A DNA stretch of 8,294 bases from positions 1 to 8,294 of the forward strand of contig JAKISE010000113.1 of the NCBI GenBank assembly GCA_021648745.1. The letters are read 5' to 3'. Made by a program: the position numbers and the translations under genes. Position 1 is the stretch's first letter; every line of letters starts with the position of its first letter. Below, piece by piece: positions 1 to 7,298 of this stretch. This stretch comes from Cyclobacteriaceae bacterium (GTDB lineage Bacteria > Bacteroidota > Bacteroidia > Cytophagales > Cyclobacteriaceae). Below the pieces are notes generated by a model. The model worked only from the letters and a program-made list of their open reading frames with translations, had not been told where the DNA came from and ran no database searches.

Positions 1-937
1 AAAGTTTGGGGACGCATTTCCTACTGTGCAAGGTTTAGCTAATGCTGATGAGCAAGATGTGCTCTCCCTTTGGCAAGGTTTAGGTTATTATTCACGAGCT
101 CGAAATATGCATAAATGTGCAAAAGTTATTAGTACAGAGTTTGACAATGTCTTCCCAGAAAGTTTTGAGAAGCTTTTAAAGCTGCCAGGCATTGGGCCAT
201 ACACAGCGGCAGCCATTAGCTCTTTAGCTTTTAACAACCCAACTCCTGTGGTTGATGGGAATGTATATCGAGTATTAGCTCGTGTTTTTGACATTGAAAA
301 TAACATTGCAGATGCCAAAAGCTTTAAGTTGTTCTTTGATTTATCCGCGGAGCTAATCGACCATAAAGAACCAGGCACCTATAACCAAGGAGTGATGGAG
401 CTTGGGGCCACTGTTTGTTCTCCGCAAAACCCTGCTTGCACAAATTGCCCTGTGGAAGAGGTTTGTTATGCACGAGCCAATAAAAAGCAAAAGGAGCTAC
501 CTGTAAAAATTAAAAAGAAGAGGAATACGAATCGCTACTTTACCTATCTGGTGTTAGAACAACGTGGGAAGCTTGCGATGACAAAAAGAGTTGGAAAAGG
601 AATTTGGGAAGGGATGTATGAGTTTTATTTAATTGAAAATAATGCCCATACTGAAACAGGAGACATTTTAAACTCACTTTTAGACAACCTATTGAATAAT
701 GGTTGCGTAATTCAGCAAGAGGAGCAATTGCCAAAGCATATCTTGAGTCACCAAACCATTTTCAGTTCTTTTGTAAAAATCAATTTAAAATCAGGGAGTA
801 GTTGGGATATACTCTTGGAAGAAAATGGGTTAGTTTTGTACTCACAAGTAGAGATAGAGGCATTGCCGAAACCTGTTTTAATATCCAACTATTTGAATAG
901 TGTTTCTAAATTCATAAATTTACAAGACAAACAATAA
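1..937 (+). CDS. mutY: A/G-specific adenine glycosylase MutY, 5' truncated by window edge
   Basis: This base-excision-repair glycosylase removes adenine mispaired with 8-oxoguanine or G. The reading frame is open from base 2, and the residues before the first possible GTG (26) already fit the family (FP..QGLANADEQDVLSLW), so the true start lies upstream of the window and the catalytic Glu motif of the N-terminus is not visible. Seen here: WQGLGYYSRARN, the helix-hairpin-helix LPGIGPYTAAAI (from 182), and VDGNVYRVLAR with the catalytic Asp codon at 254-256. The [4Fe-4S] cysteines follow the pattern C-x6-C-x2-C-x5-C, with codons at 416, 437, 446 and 464. From about 533 there is a NUDIX-like C-terminal domain that in this family reads 8-oxoG (GKGIWEGMYEF, then LSHQTIFSSF). 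The stop is TAA at 935-937, and ssb begins 6 bp later, so the two are probably co-transcribed. Identification is firm. Confidence 0.95.
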   Translation, partial: KFGDAFPTVQGLANADEQDVLSLWQGLGYYSRARNMHKCAKVISTEFDNVFPESFEKLLKLPGIGPYTAAAISSLAFNNPTPVVDGNVYRVLARVFDIENNIADAKSFKLFFDLSAELIDHKEPGTYNQGVMELGATVCSPQNPACTNCPVEEVCYARANKKQKELPVKIKKKRNTNRYFTYLVLEQRGKLAMTKRVGKGIWEGMYEFYLIENNAHTETGDILNSLLDNLLNNGCVIQQEEQLPKHILSHQTIFSSFVKINLKSGSSWDILLEENGLVLYSQVEIEALPKPVLISNYLNSVSKFINLQDKQ

Positions 938-943
938 ACCGAT

Positions 944-1420
944 ATGGCTGGAGTAAATAAAGTAATAATATTAGGACGACTAGGAAAGGATCCAGAAGTT
1001 AGGCATCTTGAAAATGGAACCCCCGTTGCTTCTTTTTCGGTGGCTACATCAGAGTCGTATAAGGATAGAAATTCTGGGGAGAAAGTGGAGAAAACAGAGT
1101 GGCATAATATTGTTTTATGGAGGGGACTTGCAGAGGTTGCTGAAAAATACTTGCACAAAGGCGACCAAGTGTATATTGAAGGAAAACTGCAGACTCGTTC
1201 GTGGGAAAAAGATGGTGTTACAAGATATTCAACGGAGATTGTTGGAAGAGAAATGACAATGTTGGGAGGTAAAGGTCAGCAAAGTGGAGGCGAGCCTAAC
1301 CAAGGGGGGTATAATGCTCCTGCTGCTGCACCGAGTCAGCCACAAGCTGCGGCACAACCGGCAAACCCAGCAGCTGTTGAGGCACAAAATAACCCTGAGT
1401 TAGACGATCTTCCTTTCTAG
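944..1420 (+). CDS. ssb: Single-stranded DNA-binding protein SSB
   Basis: This protein coats single-stranded DNA during replication, recombination and repair, normally as a homotetramer. It has 158 residues, a usual bacterial SSB length. An OB fold spans about residues 1-108 (MAGVNKVIILGRLGKDPEVR, then ASFSVATSE, TEWHNIVLW, YIEGKLQTRSWEKDG). A disordered linker rich in Gly, Gln, Pro and Ala follows (about 109-150), and the protein ends in the acidic tip ELDDLPF that binds partner proteins. RecG and other repair helicases are known partners of this tip in other bacteria, and a recG lies 3 kb downstream, though not in the same operon. The ATG start is only 6 bp after the mutY stop and has no clear Shine-Dalgarno sequence, which is usual for Bacteroidota. 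Confidence 0.97.
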   Translation: MAGVNKVIILGRLGKDPEVRHLENGTPVASFSVATSESYKDRNSGEKVEKTEWHNIVLWRGLAEVAEKYLHKGDQVYIEGKLQTRSWEKDGVTRYSTEIVGREMTMLGGKGQQSGGEPNQGGYNAPAAAPSQPQAAAQPANPAAVEAQNNPELDDLPF

Positions 1421-1459
1421 CAGAGGCATGAAAACTATGTTCAATTTAGCAATCAGTGA

Positions 1460-2800
1460 TTGGAAACATCAATAGACGAACCTCCAAGTTGGCTCTTGGG
1501 TCAACTTTTAATACTTTCAGGAGGTACTAACACGTCCCTTATTTTTCTTTTACTCGTAGTAGGAGTTATTCTAATACTACTAGTTATTTCCGCCATTATT
1601 TCAGGTTCTGAAGTAGCCTTTTTTTCGCTATCCAGTGTAGAGCTGGAAGAGTGCGAATCAACTAATTCTAAAAAGGATAAGTTAATTTGTTATTTGGTTG
1701 CCAAACCAAAAGAGCTGCTAGCCACCATACTTATTCTTAATAATTTTGTAAACGTAGCCATTATTACCATAGCTACATTTGCTACTTGGCAGGTGGCCGG
1801 CCACACCAACGAAGGGCCTGTATTGGCCATTTTGGCAGCTGTAATCACCACATTAATAGTGTTTTTTGGAGAAATTATTCCTAAAATTTATGCCAATCAA
1901 AAAGGTTTGGCTGTTGCAAGGCTATCCTCTTCTCTGTTATATTATTCCATGAAGTTAGTAAAACCCTTGGTATGGGTTCTCGTTTCAATGACGGGGCTTG
2001 TGGAGAAACGCATTAAGAAAAAAGGCTACTCTGGCTCAATGGAGGAAGTGAATCATGCTTTGGAACTTTCGACTAAAATTGGAACGACTCAGCAAGAAAA
2101 GGACATTCTTAAGGGGATTGTTCATTTTTCTACCATCCCTGTTACGCAAATTATGAAGGCAAGGGTGGATATGGAAGCAGTGGAACTTTCGACTTCTTTT
2201 CATGAATTGATGGATAAAATAAACAAAACAGGCTTCTCAAGGCTTCCGGTATTCAAGGAAAACTTAGATTCCATCGAAGGCATTCTATACATAAAAGATT
2301 TACTTCCCCACACCAGAAACGATGAGTTTTTCGAATGGCAATACCTTTTAAGGCCAGCCATTTTTGTGCCTGAAGCCAAAATGATAGACTCTTTGCTTAA
2401 AGAGTTTCAAGAAAAGCATGTGCATATTGCCATTGTGGTTGATGAGTATGGTGGTACAGAAGGGTTGATAACCCTTGAAGATATTATTGAAGAAATTGTG
2501 GGTGAAATAAGCGATGAATATGATGAAGAAAACGAAGTCTACAAAAAAATAAATACTAATACCTACGATTTTGAAGGAAAAACCTCCATCAATGATTTTT
2601 GCAAAGTAGTTAAAGAAGACGCTATACTATTTGAAGAAATTATGGGCGAAAGCGAATCGTTGGGAGGGATGATTCTGGAAGTGCACACCCGGTTACCCAA
2701 TACTGGGGAGCAGGTAAAATTTGACAAATACACATTTACGGTTTTATCCGTTGATAATAAGCGTATCAAAAAAATTAGAGTTACAATTGATGAGAAATAA
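1460..2800 (+). CDS. gldE: Gliding-motility-associated protein GldE (CNNM/CBS/CorC family), TTG start
   Basis: This is an inner-membrane protein of the hemolysin-C/CorC-like superfamily that in Bacteroidota is encoded beside gldD and linked genetically to gliding and type IX secretion; its molecular role is unsettled. It has 446 residues. An N-terminal DUF21/CNNM membrane domain has hydrophobic segments near residues 27-49, 86-108 and 120-137 and the signature GEIIPK (137-142). A CBS pair occupies roughly 215-345, with VDEYGGTEGLITLEDIIEEI at 328-347, and a C-terminal CorC/HlyC domain about 365-443. The start is TTG at 1460: an in-frame TGA sits immediately before it (1457-1459), and the first in-frame ATG is at residue 164, inside the membrane domain. 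The opening METSIDEPPS resembles the short acidic starts of other GldE proteins, which supports this TTG over the one at residue 13. The gene lies 39 bp after ssb and overlaps gldD. Confidence 0.9.
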   Translation: METSIDEPPSWLLGQLLILSGGTNTSLIFLLLVVGVILILLVISAIISGSEVAFFSLSSVELEECESTNSKKDKLICYLVAKPKELLATILILNNFVNVAIITIATFATWQVAGHTNEGPVLAILAAVITTLIVFFGEIIPKIYANQKGLAVARLSSSLLYYSMKLVKPLVWVLVSMTGLVEKRIKKKGYSGSMEEVNHALELSTKIGTTQQEKDILKGIVHFSTIPVTQIMKARVDMEAVELSTSFHELMDKINKTGFSRLPVFKENLDSIEGILYIKDLLPHTRNDEFFEWQYLLRPAIFVPEAKMIDSLLKEFQEKHVHIAIVVDEYGGTEGLITLEDIIEEIVGEISDEYDEENEVYKKINTNTYDFEGKTSINDFCKVVKEDAILFEEIMGESESLGGMILEVHTRLPNTGEQVKFDKYTFTVLSVDNKRIKKIRVTIDEK

Positions 2801-3371
2801 AGCTTGGTTATTAGTAATGCTTGTTTGGTTTGGCTGCGAGCAAACCTATACGCCTAAGCAAAAAGGCTATAATCGTCTCGATTTACCAGAGCGAACCTAC
2901 ATCCCTCTTCCCGACTCCCTTCCTTACCAATTTCAGATTTCAAAAGCAGCTAAAATATTTCGAGACTCATCTTATATAGCCGAACGCTATTGGATTGATA
3001 TTTACTATCCGGATATTGTAGCCAACGTGCAATTAACCTATAAGTCGCTTAATAACAATGAGCAGTTGCTTAAAGAGCTAGTAAATGATGCCTATAAGCT
3101 AACCTCCAAACATCAGCAAAAGGCTTATGCTATAAATGAAACTATCGTACTTACTCCATCTGGCAAAACAGCGGTGGTGGCAGAGCTAGAAGGTGAAATA
3201 CCCTCTCAATTGCAATTTTTTATTACTGATTCTACCGAGAACTTTTTAAGAGGAGCACTATATTTTAGAACTTCTACAAAAAACGACTCTTTAGCACCCG
3301 CTATTGAATATTTAAAAATAGACATCATCCATCTGCTTAACACCTTGGAATGGAAAGAGCCCAATAGTTAA
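2790..3371 (+). CDS. gldD: Gliding motility lipoprotein GldD
   Basis: GldD is a lipoprotein required for gliding and for type IX secretion in Flavobacterium. A longer open frame begins at 2721, but the ATG at 2790 is preferred because it places a signal peptide at the N-terminus: MRNKAW, a hydrophobic core, then Cys16. The product has 193 residues. Family features visible are KQKGYNRLDLPERTYIPL (about 23-40), WIDIYYPDIVANVQLTYKSL (about 68-87), SKHQQKAYAI, and the C-terminal block TDSTENFLRGALYF (147-159) followed by NDSLAPAIEYLKIDI and LEWK. The sequence before Cys16 is WFG, not the usual Leu-Ala/Ser-Gly/Ala, so the lipobox is weak at -3 and -2. The start lies 11 bp inside gldE in another frame, suggesting translational coupling. 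The stop is 34 bp from the convergent esterase gene. Confidence 0.92.
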   Translation: MRNKAWLLVMLVWFGCEQTYTPKQKGYNRLDLPERTYIPLPDSLPYQFQISKAAKIFRDSSYIAERYWIDIYYPDIVANVQLTYKSLNNNEQLLKELVNDAYKLTSKHQQKAYAINETIVLTPSGKTAVVAELEGEIPSQLQFFITDSTENFLRGALYFRTSTKNDSLAPAIEYLKIDIIHLLNTLEWKEPNS

Positions 3372-3405
3372 CAGTCTTGAAAAATCTAACTGAGGCTATA
3401 ACAAA

Positions 3406-4341
3406 TTACCCTCTCTTATTTCTTTTGAAAAACTCCCAAATTACTTCCGTTGCATTCATATCCATACTTTTAATTCCAACTAAATTAGGATAATTTGGCC
3501 CTGTACCTTGAGGCCAGGTGTGCCCACCATTTTCAATCACATAGCCAATCACCTCCACCGAACTATTCGAGTACACCGATTTGGTAATAGTTGTGCCGTC
3601 ATTGGCAACATCAGGAAGGGTAGTAATTACCGGGCTCGAAGAAACTCCATTGAGGCTAACCCATTTAGTAACTGCGTTGCTATGCGAAACGGCAAAACCA
3701 CCATCGCCCTTTACCATTTCTCCTCCTTCAAAAGGCACAAATGTGTCTAGGGTTCCATGTATGTATAAGCCACTCACATTATTAGAAGGGTTGCAGCTTG
3801 GAAAAATATCGTTGGCTTCAATGGTGGCTGATACGGTAGCAAAAGCTGCTATCTTATCACTTAATTCACACCCCAATCGCGATGCCATAAAGCCTCCATT
3901 AGAAACTCCGGTAACAAATACGGCTCCTGTATCAATATCAAAGTTTGAAACCATTTTATCTATGAGTGCACTAAAAAAAACCACATCATTAACACCCAAT
4001 AGGTTAGCATCTGTGGGTCTGCCATCGTTCCAATTACTAGCTACTCCTGCAGGATAAACGGCTATGAATTTATCAGAATCAGCAAGCTCCCTTAAATCGA
4101 CATTATTCATCATATTTTTAGGGTTACCTACAGAACCTCCGTGTAATGCAAAAACAAGAGGCATAGCTGTTTCAAGGTTCCAGCCTTTTGGCAAATACTG
4201 CACATAAGTTCTAGCTCGTCCATCAACCTGTATGGTTTCGGTTGTTTGCTCTGCTTCTTTTGCCTCCAGTTCAACCGAAGTATTATTACCACAAGCTAGT
4301 AGCACAGACAAAAGAAGAAGAGGGATTATATAAAATCTCAT
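3406..4341 (-). CDS. Lipoprotein esterase, LpqC / PHB-depolymerase / feruloyl-esterase-like alpha/beta hydrolase
   Basis: This is a predicted secreted, lipid-anchored serine esterase of 311 residues. The N-terminus MRFYIIPLLLLSVLLAC is a type II signal peptide with a good lipobox (LLAC, Cys17), followed by a short acidic linker. The alpha/beta-hydrolase core has the oxyanion-region motif PLVFALHGGSVGN (61-73), FIAVYPAGVASNW (92-104), the nucleophile motif TGVSNGG with Ser147, Asp199 in YIHGTLDTFVPF, and His274 in NGGHTWPQG. Together these give a complete Ser-Asp-His triad in the order of the CE1/LpqC family. Members act on feruloyl, acetyl or polyhydroxyalkanoate esters; the substrate cannot be told from sequence. 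No type IX secretion C-terminal domain is seen, so surface display, if any, would use the lipoprotein route. The gene is transcribed alone, convergent to gldD and divergent from recG. The ATG at 4339-4341 begins directly at the signal peptide. Confidence 0.85.
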   Translation of the reverse strand: MRFYIIPLLLLSVLLACGNNTSVELEAKEAEQTTETIQVDGRARTYVQYLPKGWNLETAMPLVFALHGGSVGNPKNMMNNVDLRELADSDKFIAVYPAGVASNWNDGRPTDANLLGVNDVVFFSALIDKMVSNFDIDTGAVFVTGVSNGGFMASRLGCELSDKIAAFATVSATIEANDIFPSCNPSNNVSGLYIHGTLDTFVPFEGGEMVKGDGGFAVSHSNAVTKWVSLNGVSSSPVITTLPDVANDGTTITKSVYSNSSVEVIGYVIENGGHTWPQGTGPNYPNLVGIKSMDMNATEVIWEFFKRNKRG

Positions 4342-4346
4342 AAGGT

Positions 4347-4376
4347 TAAAGATAACACTCTATTAAACCTTGGCAA
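4347..4376 (-). promoter_or_regulatory. Candidate promoter of the esterase gene
   Basis: Read on the minus strand there is TTG (4376-4374), a 19-bp spacer, and TATCTTTA (4354-4347), which matches the Bacteroidota -7 box TAnnTTTG at all but the last base. The box ends only 5 bp before the ATG, so transcription from it would give an almost leaderless mRNA. Short AT-rich motifs arise easily by chance, so the call is tentative. Confidence 0.28.
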
Positions 4377-4400
4377 GAGATTAGTTACTTAATCCAGTTT

Positions 4401-4420
4401 GTGGTTGTATTGTTAACCAC
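4401..4420. repeat. Inverted repeat GTGGTT-N8-AACCAC in the esterase/recG divergent gap
   Basis: The perfect 6-bp arms GTGGTT (4401-4406) and AACCAC (4415-4420) face each other across 8 bp. The TTG of the candidate recG promoter (4410-4412) lies in the loop, so an operator is possible. It is not followed by a T run and so is not a terminator. No regulator gene is present in the window. Confidence 0.4.
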
Positions 4421-4440
4421 TCTTATATTCACTTAATTTG
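4410..4440 (+). promoter_or_regulatory. Candidate recG promoter (TTG-N20-TTAATTTG)
   Basis: TTG at 4410-4412, a 20-bp spacer and TTAATTTG at 4433-4440 fit the Bacteroidota -33/-7 promoter pattern, with one mismatch in TAnnTTTG (T for A at the second base). Transcription would start near 4444-4447, so the leader would be about 25 nt and begin almost exactly at the CCTCCTAAGGAGG palindrome. Inferred from pattern only. Confidence 0.4.
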
Positions 4441-4445
4441 TATTA

Positions 4446-4458
4446 CCTCCTAAGGAGG
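4446..4458 (+). promoter_or_regulatory. Palindrome CCTCCT-A-AGGAGG with perfect Shine-Dalgarno sequence before recG
   Basis: AAGGAGG (4452-4458) is a full match to the Shine-Dalgarno consensus, 11 nt before the recG ATG. It directly follows its own complement, CCTCCT (4446-4451), which has the same sequence as the anti-Shine-Dalgarno core of 16S rRNA. In RNA the arms could form a small hairpin with a 3-nt loop (five G-C/C-G pairs) hiding the ribosome site; in DNA the site is a near-perfect palindrome that a protein could bind. No other gene in this window has such a sequence. Confidence 0.6.
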
Positions 4459-4469
4459 CTGAAGCATCT

Positions 4470-6563
4470 ATGTCAGATTTTCTAAACACATCAGTAGAGT
4501 TTATAAAAGGGGTTGGCCCTGCCAAAGCCAAGCTCTTAAATTCGGAGCTTGCTATTTTCACGTATCGCGACTTATTAGAATACTACCCCTTTCGATACGA
4601 GGACAGGACTAAATTCTATAAGATTTCAGAGCTTAGTCCTGATTTACCAAATGTGCAGTTCATCGCCACCTTGGTAAATATGCAAACGATTGGTTTTGGT
4701 CGCAAAGTTCGGTTGGTGGCAGTAGCTAAAGACGATACAGGCAGAATAGAGCTGGTGTGGTTTAAAGGCGTAAGTTGGATGGCTAAAAAGCTTCAACCAG
4801 GTGTTAAATATGTGGTATTTGGTAAGGTTACCAAATTTGGGAGTAAGCTAAATATTACGCACCCAGAACTAGAGCCAGTTACCGAAGGCAATACAGGCAA
4901 AGGCACACTTAGGCCTGTGTACCCAACTACCGAAAAACTTAAAGCTAAATTTTTTGATAGTAAAGCGATCGCGCGTGCAATTGAAACTATCATTAAGGCT
5001 GCTATACCCCATATTCAAGATTCTATTCCTGCGGAGATAATTCACCGATTAAGCTTAATGCCCAAGGCAGAAGCGGTTTTTCATATTCATTTTCCGCAGA
5101 GTAGTCAAACATTAGAAAAGGCTCGTTTCAGGCTAAAATTTGAAGAACTATTTTATATTCAGGTTCAGTTACTATCTATAAAATCCGGTAGAGTAAAAAG
5201 GTTTAAGGGAAAAGTGTTTGATGACACCGCCTTGCTAACCAAGTTTTATAAGGATCAGCTTCCTTTTGAGCTTACCAACGCTCAAAAAAGAGTTATTAAA
5301 GAGATTTATGGCAATATGAAATCGGGAGTTCAAATGAACCGCCTATTACAAGGCGATGTGGGCTCCGGTAAAACCATTGTGGCCTTTATTTGTATGCTCA
5401 TTGCCATTGGTGGTGGAGCCCAATCAGCACTTATGGCTCCTACCGAAATTTTGGCGCAGCAGCACTATGAAGGATTGAAGCCATTTGCTAAATCAATGGG
5501 GCTACAAATAGCCAAACTCACGGGGTCTACTAAAGCAAGCGAACGTAAAAAGCTTCACTTGGCTCTTGAAACAGGTGTTCTCCATATTTTAGTGGGTACT
5601 CACGCCTTACTTGAAGACAAGGTTCAGTTTAAAGAATTAGGCTTGGCAGTGGTAGATGAGCAACACCGTTTTGGCGTTGCTCAACGCTCTAAACTATGGA
5701 GCAAGAATAAAGATGTATTTCCACATGTGTTGGTAATGACGGCCACACCTATTCCTCGTACCTTGGCTATGACGCTTTATGGAGATTTAGATGTATCGGT
5801 AATTGATGAATTACCCACAGGTAGAAAACCCATTAAAACCATTCATTATTATGAATCGAAACGGTTAAAAGTGAATGGGTTTATTAAGCAGCAAGTAGAG
5901 TTGGGCAGGCAGGTATATATTGTTTATCCATTGGTGGAGGAATCTGAAAAGCTCGACCTAAAAGCTGTAACTGAAGGCTATGAAAATATGCGTAGGTCAT
6001 TCCCGGAGTACCACATTAGTATAGTGCACGGGAGGGCTAAGTCGGCAGATAAGGCGTTTGAAATGGAGCGGTTTGTAAAAGGGGAAACCCAAATTATGGT
6101 AGCAACCACCGTGATAGAAGTTGGAGTGGATGTACCCAATGCATCGGTTATGATTATTGAAAACGCAGAGCGTTTTGGATTGGCACAGTTGCACCAGTTA
6201 AGAGGCCGTGTGGGTAGAGGTGGAGAACAATCATATTGTATTTTAATGAGTGATGTAAAGCTTTCGTCCGATGCTCGCACCCGGATTAACACTATGGTGC
6301 GTACCAATAATGGTTTCGAAATAGCGGATACCGACCTTAAGCTTCGAGGGCCTGGTGACTTAATGGGCACTCAACAAAGCGGAGTGCTCGATTTAAAAAT
6401 AGCAGATTTAGCAAAAGACCAAGCCATCCTTCAATTGGCCAGAGATGTAGCATTTGATTTACTGGCTACCGATGAAGAGCTATTGATGCCAGCCCACCAG
6501 CCCTTAAAGCTGAAAATGCAAGAGATTAAACAATCGAGTGAAAACTGGAGTATGATAAGCTAA
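4470..6563 (+). CDS. recG: ATP-dependent DNA helicase RecG
   Basis: RecG is a superfamily 2 double-stranded DNA translocase that remodels stalled replication forks and branch-migrates Holliday junctions. The product has 697 residues, a normal full length. The N-terminal part carries the start motif VEFIKGVGPAKAKLL and DLLEYYPFRYEDRT, and a wedge OB fold about residues 60-135 ending in NITHPELEP. Helicase motifs in order: Q-like LTNAQKRVI (268-276), Walker A GDVGSGKT (295-302), MAPTEILAQQHY, GTHALL, Walker B DEQH (396-399), MTATPIPRTLAMTLYGDLD (423-441), then ATTVIEVGVDVPNA (545-558) and HQLRGRVGRG (575-584). The TRG region LKLRGPGDLMGTQQSG spans 623-638. The start ATG has an unusually strong Shine-Dalgarno sequence. 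The stop is 30 bp from the end of a convergent barrel gene, with no clear terminator hairpin between them. Confidence 0.97.
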   Translation: MSDFLNTSVEFIKGVGPAKAKLLNSELAIFTYRDLLEYYPFRYEDRTKFYKISELSPDLPNVQFIATLVNMQTIGFGRKVRLVAVAKDDTGRIELVWFKGVSWMAKKLQPGVKYVVFGKVTKFGSKLNITHPELEPVTEGNTGKGTLRPVYPTTEKLKAKFFDSKAIARAIETIIKAAIPHIQDSIPAEIIHRLSLMPKAEAVFHIHFPQSSQTLEKARFRLKFEELFYIQVQLLSIKSGRVKRFKGKVFDDTALLTKFYKDQLPFELTNAQKRVIKEIYGNMKSGVQMNRLLQGDVGSGKTIVAFICMLIAIGGGAQSALMAPTEILAQQHYEGLKPFAKSMGLQIAKLTGSTKASERKKLHLALETGVLHILVGTHALLEDKVQFKELGLAVVDEQHRFGVAQRSKLWSKNKDVFPHVLVMTATPIPRTLAMTLYGDLDVSVIDELPTGRKPIKTIHYYESKRLKVNGFIKQQVELGRQVYIVYPLVEESEKLDLKAVTEGYENMRRSFPEYHISIVHGRAKSADKAFEMERFVKGETQIMVATTVIEVGVDVPNASVMIIENAERFGLAQLHQLRGRVGRGGEQSYCILMSDVKLSSDARTRINTMVRTNNGFEIADTDLKLRGPGDLMGTQQSGVLDLKIADLAKDQAILQLARDVAFDLLATDEELLMPAHQPLKLKMQEIKQSSENWSMIS

Positions 6564-6593
6564 CACCCATAAAAAAAGAGTCAACAGGTCGCT

Positions 6594-7193
6594 TTAATTG
6601 AATACAAAGCCAACACCAAAATTGATAACAAGTTGTTCTAAGGGTGTGTTATAATTAATTTGGCTGTTTAAATAGATTTTATCACTCAGCCCCAAATCAA
6701 CGCCAACACCAATGTTTAAGCCTGTGTTGTTATTAATAACATCTGGATTTGGTATTAAATCAATATTGTTAGGTACGTTTATATAGCTAGCTCCTGTTTT
6801 TTCTCGAGTCAATGTTAGTCCTAGTAAGCCATAAAGATTAATGTGTTCTGTTGAAAAATAATACTTTCCATCAATGTTGAAAACGCTAAAACGAGAGGAA
6901 TACTTAGCTCCAAGTCCAGGAGAAAACCCAGGAGACGATTCAAATATCTCAGAGTAAGACGACTCAAAAAAGAATGAATAACTTGGTGAAATACTCAAAT
7001 TATCCATAATAAAGTAGTCTCCACCAAAATTTAAGCCCACACCTAATTTACTTCCTCCATCATCTGCTAAGCCTGTTTCTGTTCCTATTACTAAAGCCGA
7101 TCCAACTCTAATTTTTCCTTTTTCTTGTGCTATAGACTGAGCACCAGTAAATATTAAAAACCCAAGTACTAAAAGTGTAAGCTTCTTATTCAT
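6594..7193 (-). CDS. Outer-membrane beta-barrel protein, paralogue 1
   Basis: This is a predicted small outer-membrane beta-barrel of 199 residues, of unknown function. A Sec signal peptide (MNKKLTLLVLGFLIFTGAQSIA, cleavage probably before Gln23) precedes alternating hydrophobic and polar strands rich in Gly and aromatic residues, such as VGLNFGGDYFIMDNLSIS, YSFFFESSY, FNIDGKYYF and INLYGLLGLTL. The final strand is LEQLVINFGVGFVFN, with aromatic residues near the very end as expected for BAM-recognised barrels. It belongs with general OmpA-like or porin-family barrel domains lacking an assigned ligand. It is a clear paralogue of the product of 7492-8055: 17 of the first 23 residues match, and FFFES, YYF/YYL, LYGL/IYGL, TGLN/TGIN and PLEQ recur in order. 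It carries a longer insert around residues 80-95 (ESSPGFSPGLGAKYSS). No clear promoter is seen upstream. Confidence 0.8.
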   Translation of the reverse strand: MNKKLTLLVLGFLIFTGAQSIAQEKGKIRVGSALVIGTETGLADDGGSKLGVGLNFGGDYFIMDNLSISPSYSFFFESSYSEIFESSPGFSPGLGAKYSSRFSVFNIDGKYYFSTEHINLYGLLGLTLTREKTGASYINVPNNIDLIPNPDVINNNTGLNIGVGVDLGLSDKIYLNSQINYNTPLEQLVINFGVGFVFN

Positions 7194-7298
7194 GTATTGT
7201 GGTTTTGCTTTATTAATTAAAAATACTAATACATTTTCTTTTTTGCGAATTGGTTGGTGTAATTTGTATTCTATATGAAGGAAACTGTTATCAGAGAA

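Noticed and set aside
26..28. GTG at 26 as the start of mutY
   Set aside because: The frame is open to the window edge, and the residues before it fit the MutY family; the gene is simply cut by the window.
1793..1804. Perfect 12-bp palindrome GTGGCCGGCCAC in gldE
   Set aside because: It is GC-rich for this region and eye-catching, but it sits mid-gene, encoding VAGH, with no partner sites or nearby promoter; chance is the simplest explanation.
3366..3391. AGTTA/TAACT as a terminator between gldD and the esterase gene
   Set aside because: A 5-bp AT-rich stem with a 16-nt loop and no T run is too weak to call.
3581..4057. Plus-strand open frame of 158 codons within the esterase region
   Set aside because: It lies opposite a gene with a full catalytic triad and signal peptide; the translation has no recognisable domain and looks like an antisense shadow.
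5978..6370. Minus-strand open frame of 130 codons opposite recG
   Set aside because: It overlaps the conserved helicase motifs of recG and has no family features of its own.
6564..6593. Terminator between recG and barrel paralogue 1
   Set aside because: There is a run of seven A's (T's on the minus strand) but no stable stem beside it on either strand.
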